60,460 nucleotides of DNA, from NCBI RefSeq assembly GCF_014650115.1, contig NZ_BMUI01000037.1, forward strand, positions 1 to 60,460, written 5' to 3'. Below are positions 55,602 to 60,460 of the stretch, in pieces; the first letter of the stretch is position 1; each line of letters starts with the position of its first letter. Source of the DNA: Streptomyces olivaceoviridis (GTDB lineage Bacteria > Actinomycetota > Actinomycetes > Streptomycetales > Streptomycetaceae). Below the pieces are notes generated by a model. That model did not search any database, was not told the origin of the DNA, and was given only the letters and a program-made list of their open reading frames with translations. The position numbers and the translations under genes were made by a program.

Positions 55602-56824
55602 CCCCGCTGACCGCACCCGGCCTGCCCGAGGACGCCGTCCGCGCCCGGGCCCGCGAGGGCGCCGCCGCCGTCTTCCCGCCCCTGGACAGTTACGGCACCG
55701 CCGTCTTCGGCGCATCGCCCGCACCCGACGGCGACGAGATCGACGCGCTGCGCCTGGTCCCGCCCGTCTTCATGCCGGGCCGCCTCGCCAGACTCATCGA
55801 CCTCGGCCGCGAACCCCTCTACTCGGACGTCCTCCTCGACACCGACCTCGGCGGCTTCACCGTCCCACTGCCGGTGTACCTGTCGGCGCTCGGCTCCACC
55901 CGCGTCGCCGGCACCAGCCTCGCGCTCAGCCGCCAGGCCGGACGGCTCGGCATCCCCATGGTCATCGGCGAGAACGTCGCTCCCATGAACGGCTTCCGGG
56001 CCGGCGGCGACGACCATCGCAAGGGCCTGCTGGAACGCATCCAGGCGTACTGCGAGGAACTCCCCGACGGTGTCGGCGGCGTCTGCGTCCAGCAGAGCAC
56101 CGAGGACGCCGACTCCGAGGTCTGGAACCACGTCTACAGCGATCCGGCCGTCACCGGTCTCCTCACCTCCGGCCGCCTCGGCTTCGAACTCAAGGTCGGC
56201 CAGGGTGCCAAGCCCGGCCTCGGCGGTCTCACCATGATCAGCGAAGCGGTCGCGTCCGACCTCGCCGGGCAGTACGCCGTGGAACGGCTCGGCCCCGGCT
56301 CCTCGTCGATCCTGCGCTGTGCGAGCCCCGGCACCTTCACCGACGAGATCTTCCGCCGGCAGATCCAGCTCATGCGCAACAACTACCCGCGCGCCCGCTG
56401 CTGGGTGAAGCTGTTCCCCGGCCGCGACGTCGGCCACGCCGCCGCCGTCGCCTGGGACGCCGGCGCCCACGCCGTCGCCGTCGACGGCGCCGAGGGCGGC
56501 ACCGGCTGGGCCCCTACCGGCTTCCTCGGCCACGTCGGACTGCCCCTCGCCGAAGCCTTGCGCCGCGTCGACCCCGCCGGCCGCACCCTGCTCGCCAGCG
56601 GACGCGTCTGGGACGGCATGCGCGCCGTGAAGTTGCTCGCCCTCGGCGCCCGCGCCGTCGGCCTCGGCCGTGCCGCCCTGATCGCCGCCGACGAGGACCC
56701 CGAGCACGGACTGGAGCGCCTGCTGGACGCCATGGCTCTGGAACTGCGCATGGCCATCAGCGCGCTGGGCCGCTACACGGCGCGGGAGACCGGCCCCGAG
56801 GACCTGTGGGAGCCCAGGTCATGA
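55598..56824 (+). CDS. FMN-dependent glutamate synthase-like protein
   Basis: A 408-residue flavin TIM-barrel protein resembling the synthase domain of glutamate synthase: ELKVGQGAKPGLGG, VDGAEGGTGWAP and the C-terminal phosphate-binding stretch LGARAVGLGRAALIA are the FMN/2-oxoglutarate motifs. There is no glutaminase domain and no visible cysteine cluster of the 3Fe-4S type, so it is not a complete GOGAT. Both neighbouring pathways consume glutamate (mutase and SbnA), so local glutamate supply is one reading. Ammonia delivery to the AsnRS-like enzyme, or oxidation of an amino acid, are others. GTGA overlap with the preceding stop and ATGA with the next gene indicate tight coupling. Confidence 0.78.
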   Translation: MTPLTAPGLPEDAVRARAREGAAAVFPPLDSYGTAVFGASPAPDGDEIDALRLVPPVFMPGRLARLIDLGREPLYSDVLLDTDLGGFTVPLPVYLSALGSTRVAGTSLALSRQAGRLGIPMVIGENVAPMNGFRAGGDDHRKGLLERIQAYCEELPDGVGGVCVQQSTEDADSEVWNHVYSDPAVTGLLTSGRLGFELKVGQGAKPGLGGLTMISEAVASDLAGQYAVERLGPGSSSILRCASPGTFTDEIFRRQIQLMRNNYPRARCWVKLFPGRDVGHAAAVAWDAGAHAVAVDGAEGGTGWAPTGFLGHVGLPLAEALRRVDPAGRTLLASGRVWDGMRAVKLLALGARAVGLGRAALIAADEDPEHGLERLLDAMALELRMAISALGRYTARETGPEDLWEPRS

Positions 56825-57768
56825 TCTACGAGCACGCCTATGAGCTCGTCACCGACGACCTCTTCATCCTGCTGCCCCGGATGGTGCCCGGCTCGGACGT
56901 CTTCCTGAAGATCGAGGGCCTCAACCCGGCGGGCTCCGTCAAGCTGAAGACCGCGCTGAGCCTCGTCGAGGACGCCGAGCACCGCGGCGTCCTCGCGCCG
57001 GGCGCCCGAGTGATCGAGTCCTCCTCCGGCAACCTCGGCATCGCCCTCAGCTCCATCTGCGCCGCCAAGGGGTACCGCTTCACCTGCGTCGTCGACCCGA
57101 ACACCAACGCCACCAGCATCGATCACATGCGCGCCCTGGGTGCCGAGGTGGTCGTCGTCGACACCGTCGACGCCAACGGCGGTTTCCTCCAGTCACGCAT
57201 CGCCCACATCCGGCGCCACGTCGAAGCGGACCCGACCGTGGTCTGGCTCAACCAGTACGCCAACCCTGCCAACCCGCGCGCCCATTACGAACAGACCGCG
57301 CGCACCCTGCTGAAGGAGGTCCAGCACCTCGACTACCTGTTCATCGGCGTCGGCTCCACGGGCACCTTCGTCGGCTGCGCGCGGTACCTGCGCGAATTCT
57401 CGCCCCACACCCGGATCGTCGCCGTGGACGCCCTCGGCTCCGTCATCCTCGGCGCCGCACCCGGTCCGCGCCGCATCCCCGGACTGGGCGCCAGCCGCAT
57501 TCCCGAACTGTTCGAACCCGGCCTCGCCGACGACGTCGTACTGGTCGCCGAGGAGGATGCCGTGCGGGAGTGCCGGCTGCTCGCCCGCACCCACGGCCTC
57601 CTCACCGGCGGCTCCACCGGCTCGGTGCTGGCCGCCGTCCGCCGCCGGGCCGGCACCCTGCCGGCCGGCTCCCGCATCGCCGCCGTCTCCCCCGACCTCG
57701 GCGAACGGTACCTCGGCACGATCTACAACGACGACTGGGTCGAGCGGAACCTCGGGGTCCTGACGTGA
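56821..57768 (+). CDS. sbnA: SbnA-like enzyme of 2,3-diaminopropionate biosynthesis
   Basis: A 315-residue PLP enzyme of the cysteine synthase fold. The PLP lysine is K41 (NPAGSVKLK), the substrate loop ESSSGNLGIAL and the phosphate loop GVGSTGTFVG. The missing Asp-Arg after the lysine and the companion sbnB gene identify it as SbnA, not cysteine synthase. SbnA joins O-phosphoserine and glutamate to N-(1-amino-1-carboxyl-2-ethyl)glutamate. ATG 56821 overlaps the previous stop. The gene pair is a recognised marker of L-Dap-containing metabolites. Confidence 0.88.
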   Translation: MIYEHAYELVTDDLFILLPRMVPGSDVFLKIEGLNPAGSVKLKTALSLVEDAEHRGVLAPGARVIESSSGNLGIALSSICAAKGYRFTCVVDPNTNATSIDHMRALGAEVVVVDTVDANGGFLQSRIAHIRRHVEADPTVVWLNQYANPANPRAHYEQTARTLLKEVQHLDYLFIGVGSTGTFVGCARYLREFSPHTRIVAVDALGSVILGAAPGPRRIPGLGASRIPELFEPGLADDVVLVAEEDAVRECRLLARTHGLLTGGSTGSVLAAVRRRAGTLPAGSRIAAVSPDLGERYLGTIYNDDWVERNLGVLT

Positions 57769-57806
57769 TCCCGCCCGCGCCACCCACCCCCGAAAGGCAA
57801 CCACCG

Positions 57807-58814
57807 ATGTCGACCTTCCACGTGATCGACGGCTCCGTCGCCCAGGATGTCATCGGCTCCGCGCCGTCGGACGTCCTGGACCTCGTGCGGGAGACCTACC
57901 TCCAGCACAGCCGCGGGGCCACCGTGAACCCCAACAGCCATTTCCTGCGCTTCCCGCACGATCCCGGCGCCCGGATCATCGCCCTGCCCGCCCACCTCGG
58001 CGGCGACACACCGGTCTCCGGGATCAAGTGGATCGCCAGCTACCCGCAGAACGTACGCCAGAACCTGCCGCGCGCCTCCGCCGTCCTCGTGCTGAACGAC
58101 GCCGAGACCGGCTACCCGTTCGCCTGTCTGGAGGCATCCGGCATCAGCGCCGCTCGCACAGCGGCGTCCGCCGCGCTCGCCGTGGAGACCCTCGCCGACG
58201 GCGACACCCCGAAGACGGTCCTCTTCGTCGGGGCCGGCGTCATCGGCCGGACCGTCTCCGACTTCCTCGCGGCCCGCGGCACCAACGTCCGCGAGTGCCT
58301 GGTCCACGACCACGTCGACGCGTACGCCGAGACCTTCGCCGCCTACGCCGCCGACGCCCACGGCTGGCGGACCCGCACCGTGGCACAGATCGACGCGGCC
58401 CTGGCCACCGCCGACCTGGTCGTCCTCGCCACCACCGCGCCGGCGCCCTGGCTGGCGGACGGGCAGACCCTCCTGCCGGGCCAGCTCATCCTGAACCTGT
58501 CCCTGCGCGACATCCACCCGACCGTCATGATCAAGTGCCACAACGTCCTGGACGACATCGACCACTGCCTCACCGCGCGGACCTCACCGCACCTCACGGA
58601 GACGGAGTACGGCACACGCGACTTCATCGACGGCACGCTGGCCGACGTGCTGCGCGGTGACGTGACCCTCGGCCACGACCGCCCCACCGTGTTCTCCCCG
58701 TTCGGCCTCGGCGTCCTCGACCTGGCCGTCGGCTACCACATCTACCGGACCGCCGTGCGCACCGGCCGGGCTACCGAGATACCGGGCTTCTTCCCCGAGT
58801 TGAAGCGCTGGTGA
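57807..58814 (+). CDS. sbnB: SbnB-like dehydrogenase of 2,3-diaminopropionate biosynthesis
   Basis: A 335-residue member of the ornithine cyclodeaminase/mu-crystallin family with the Rossmann motif VLFVGAGVIGRTVSDF and the substrate-side block GIKWIASYPQNV. SbnB oxidatively cleaves the SbnA product to L-2,3-diaminopropionate, 2-oxoglutarate and ammonia. The ammonia released could feed an amide synthetase. CGAAAGG about 9 bases before ATG 57807 fits best; GTG 57765, overlapping the sbnA stop, would add 14 Pro-rich residues. A strong terminator follows, so this is the last gene of the amino acid operon. Confidence 0.88.
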   Translation: MSTFHVIDGSVAQDVIGSAPSDVLDLVRETYLQHSRGATVNPNSHFLRFPHDPGARIIALPAHLGGDTPVSGIKWIASYPQNVRQNLPRASAVLVLNDAETGYPFACLEASGISAARTAASAALAVETLADGDTPKTVLFVGAGVIGRTVSDFLAARGTNVRECLVHDHVDAYAETFAAYAADAHGWRTRTVAQIDAALATADLVVLATTAPAPWLADGQTLLPGQLILNLSLRDIHPTVMIKCHNVLDDIDHCLTARTSPHLTETEYGTRDFIDGTLADVLRGDVTLGHDRPTVFSPFGLGVLDLAVGYHIYRTAVRTGRATEIPGFFPELKRW

Positions 58815-58842
58815 GCCGGGCGGCGCCGGAGCCGCCGCCCAC

Positions 58843-58900
58843 GACGCCCCGGTCTCGTGCTCCCACCGATCACCAGGTGGGAGCACGAGACCGGGGCGTC
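58843..58900 (+). terminator. Terminator of the amino acid operon, 25-bp stem
   Basis: Positions 58843-58867 pair perfectly with 58876-58900 around an 8-base loop, starting 29 bases after the sbnB stop. Confidence 0.88.
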
Positions 58901-59287
58901 GCCGCGTGCGCCGCAAGGGCCAGGGAGAGGAAGGACCAGGGGGCCACGGGGACGGGGCGGGGAGGGAGACGAGAAGAGCAAGGGCGGGGATGCGGACGGC
59001 CGGGGATGCGATGCCACCGGCCGGCCGTGGCTCCGAGGCGGTCCGGGTGGTGACACCCCCGAGGCCGCGAATCCCCGCCGCCCCGGCCCGCAGCACGGGC
59101 CCGGTCCCCCGCGGCGGTCTTCCGGGTCCGGGGCGCACGACGTGCGCCGCGTCCTGGCCGGTCCGCACGGGAACCCCGGTGACGCGGCGTGGGGCGAAGC
59201 CGGGAGGGAAGGAGCCGGGCCAGGCGGTGCGCTCCTGGGACCGCGGCTCCACCGCTCACGGACAACGGCGGACCGATGAACAGGACG

Positions 59288-59317
59288 AGGGGCCCGCCAC
59301 GTTCGTGGCGGGCCCCT
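59288..59317 (-). terminator. Terminator of the second NRPS gene
   Basis: A 13-base perfect stem (AGGGGCCCGCCAC / GTGGCGGGCCCCT) with a GTTC loop, 31 bases past the minus-strand stop. Confidence 0.8.
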
Positions 59318-59348
59318 GTCGGCTCCGATACTGCGGCGAGTGTCCCGG

Positions 59349-60460
59349 TCAGGCCGTCAGCAGCTCCCGTTCCCGGTCGGCGGCGGCCGCCGGCCCGTTC
59401 TCCCGCAGCGTGGAGACCAGGAGCTCCAGTTGGTCGTCGCCCCTGACCATCTCCATGTGGCGGCCAGGCATCGCCCGCTGGGCCAGGCCCGCCGGGTACA
59501 GCCCGCGCCAGTGGGCGATGTACCGGGCCTCCGGCACCTCGTCGCCGCTGCCGTCACGCACCGTGTCGCTGACGAACAGCGTCGCCCTGGCCGCCGAGCG
59601 TCCAGGCCGGTAGGCGGCGAGCGACCGCACCTCGGCCTCCAGCACCGCATAGGGCAGCCACTCGTCGAGCGTGACCAGCTCCTCGTCGAGGTTCATCTCC
59701 GGCGCCAGGCGCCGCAACTCCCGCTCCGTGGCGGCCCGTTCGTCGCCGTGCTCGTCCTGGCCACGGTGCCACAACGCGCTCACCCGGCGGTACACCTCGG
59801 CGTGCCGCTGGAAGCGGTCCCGCTGGTCGTCGCCCGTCACCGCCGGCTCCAGCAGGAACAGGCCGGTGACCTCCTCCGGGGCGCTCACGCCCATCGCGTG
59901 CGCGATCACGGCGCCCGTCGACCATCCGAGGATCGTGCACGGCCCCGTGGGCTGCACCCTGCGGATCTCCCGCCAGTACCGTTCCGCGATCGACTCGATC
60001 CCGACGAGCGGTGCCTCGTCCGCGTTCAGTCCCGGAGCCTGGATGCCGTACACGGTGAACGTGCCGGCCAGGCACCGCGCGAGCGCCCGGTACGGGTGGG
60101 TGCTGCCGCCACCCGGGTGTACGCAGAACAGGACGGGCAGATCGGGATCGGCCACGGACGAGAGGAGCACCACGAGCCCGGACGTCGCCGGTTGCGGAAC
60201 GTCCAGCGCAGCCGCCAGCCGGGCCACCGTCGGGTGCCGCACGATCTGCTGGAGGGCGACCTTCAGGCCGACCTCCCGCAGTCGGGAGACCACCCGCACC
60301 GAGCTGATCGACTGTCCACCCAGTTCGAAGAAGTTGTCGTGGACGCCGACGGTGTCGATACCGAGTACGTCGGACCACACACCGGCGATGGTCTCCTCCG
60401 TCGTGTTCCGGGGTGGGGTGTAGGTGGTGTCGAGGTCGGGTCGGTGGTGGTCGGGTGCGG
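59349..60460 (-). CDS. NRPS C-terminal part: carrier domain and thioesterase (continues beyond the window)
   Basis: The visible 370 codons hold a carrier domain (DVLGIDTVGVHDNFFELGGQ, then SISSVRV with the phosphopantetheine Ser) and a type I thioesterase with VHPGGGSTHPYRALA, the nucleophile elbow GWSTG and the C-terminal GRHMEMVRG with the likely catalytic His. It ends at 59349 with TGA. The frame is still open at the right edge (60460) with an adenylation-to-carrier linker, so the adenylation domain and more lie outside. It should receive the tripeptide from the first NRPS, probably add Dap, and release or cyclise the product. Confidence 0.88.
   Translation of the reverse strand, partial: APDHHRPDLDTTYTPPRNTTEETIAGVWSDVLGIDTVGVHDNFFELGGQSISSVRVVSRLREVGLKVALQQIVRHPTVARLAAALDVPQPATSGLVVLLSSVADPDLPVLFCVHPGGGSTHPYRALARCLAGTFTVYGIQAPGLNADEAPLVGIESIAERYWREIRRVQPTGPCTILGWSTGAVIAHAMGVSAPEEVTGLFLLEPAVTGDDQRDRFQRHAEVYRRVSALWHRGQDEHGDERAATERELRRLAPEMNLDEELVTLDEWLPYAVLEAEVRSLAAYRPGRSAARATLFVSDTVRDGSGDEVPEARYIAHWRGLYPAGLAQRAMPGRHMEMVRGDDQLELLVSTLRENGPAAAADRERELLTA

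Larger units (their letters stand above)
58815..59348. other. Convergent intergenic region with two terminators
   Basis: About 530 bases between sbnB and the stop of the second NRPS. No gene is recognised. Two perfect hairpins (58843-58900 and 59288-59317) face the two operons. Confidence 0.6.

Noticed and set aside
1..60460. CRISPR arrays, tRNA or rRNA genes
   Set aside because: No regularly spaced repeats, cloverleaf-like sequences or rRNA segments were noticed on either strand. A dedicated search was not possible.

Overview
The window is typical Streptomyces-type actinomycete DNA. GC is very high with strong GC3 bias, GTG starts and 4-base ATGA/GTGA gene overlaps are common, and there is a TTA codon in a pathway regulator. 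The density of broken insertion sequences and gene remnants suggests an accessory chromosome-arm region, but that location is inference.

Layout. (1) 0.4-10.2 kb: an APC permease, two DUF1989 proteins, a urea/guanidine-type carboxylase, allophanate hydrolase and a TetR regulator form a nitrogen-assimilation operon, with a perfect palindromic operator (377-396) in front. (2) 10.3-13.0 kb: IS701 and IS5 debris that has cut into a small secreted-protein gene. (3) 13.0-16.6 kb: a decayed ABC exporter (frameshift at a G8 tract, in-frame TGA) and an apparently intact PadR regulator with its operator. (4) 16.9-22.1 kb: remnants (penicillin-binding protein, IS630, IS5-type, Ku, DUF6207) around an intact phytoene-desaturase-like oxidoreductase and two hypothetical genes. 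(5) 22.2-26.3 kb: a MocR regulator followed by glutamine amidotransferase-like, class II aldolase and DapA-like genes, which look like an uncharacterised catabolic operon. (6) 26.5-28.1 kb: more remnants (IS5, ATP-dependent DNA ligase, NACHT-type defence protein). (7) 28.3-33.8 kb: a DUF1326/DUF2182 pair, a truncated NTF2-like gene, an ABC ATPase/permease pair and a class I terpene cyclase. (8) 33.9-43.5 kb: an S51 peptidase, a LanM-type lanthipeptide synthetase, a LAL regulator with an early TTA codon, two minus-strand small ORFs and a TrmB-LuxR regulator. (9) 43.6-60.5 kb: a non-ribosomal peptide cluster. A three-module NRPS and the 3' end of a second NRPS (carrier plus thioesterase) flank six plus-strand genes for two unusual amino acids: glutamate mutase S and E (3-methylaspartate), an AsnRS-like amide synthetase, an FMN glutamate-synthase-like protein, and SbnA/SbnB (L-2,3-diaminopropionate).

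The strongest candidate for an undescribed system is the LanM locus. The dehydratase domain keeps its phosphotransfer residues, but the cyclase domain has lost every expected zinc ligand (D877, V925, G959-L960 replace His, Cys and Cys-His). The lanM start and the start of a 58-codon minus-strand ORF 4 kb away each follow the same palindrome (ATGGGG-N7-CCCCAT) at 34 and 33 bases. A second small ORF with a Gly-Gly site and a Ser/Thr-rich, nearly Cys-free tail lies downstream of the first. Together they suggest a RiPP that is dehydrated but not lanthionine-cyclised, under LAL/TrmB-LuxR control. The NRPS locus appears to be a separate pathway: a 19-bp terminator stem lies between the two. By hand-read specificity codes it is predicted to join an Asn-like residue (possibly 3-methyl-Asn) to two Leu-like residues, with Dap probably added by the second NRPS.
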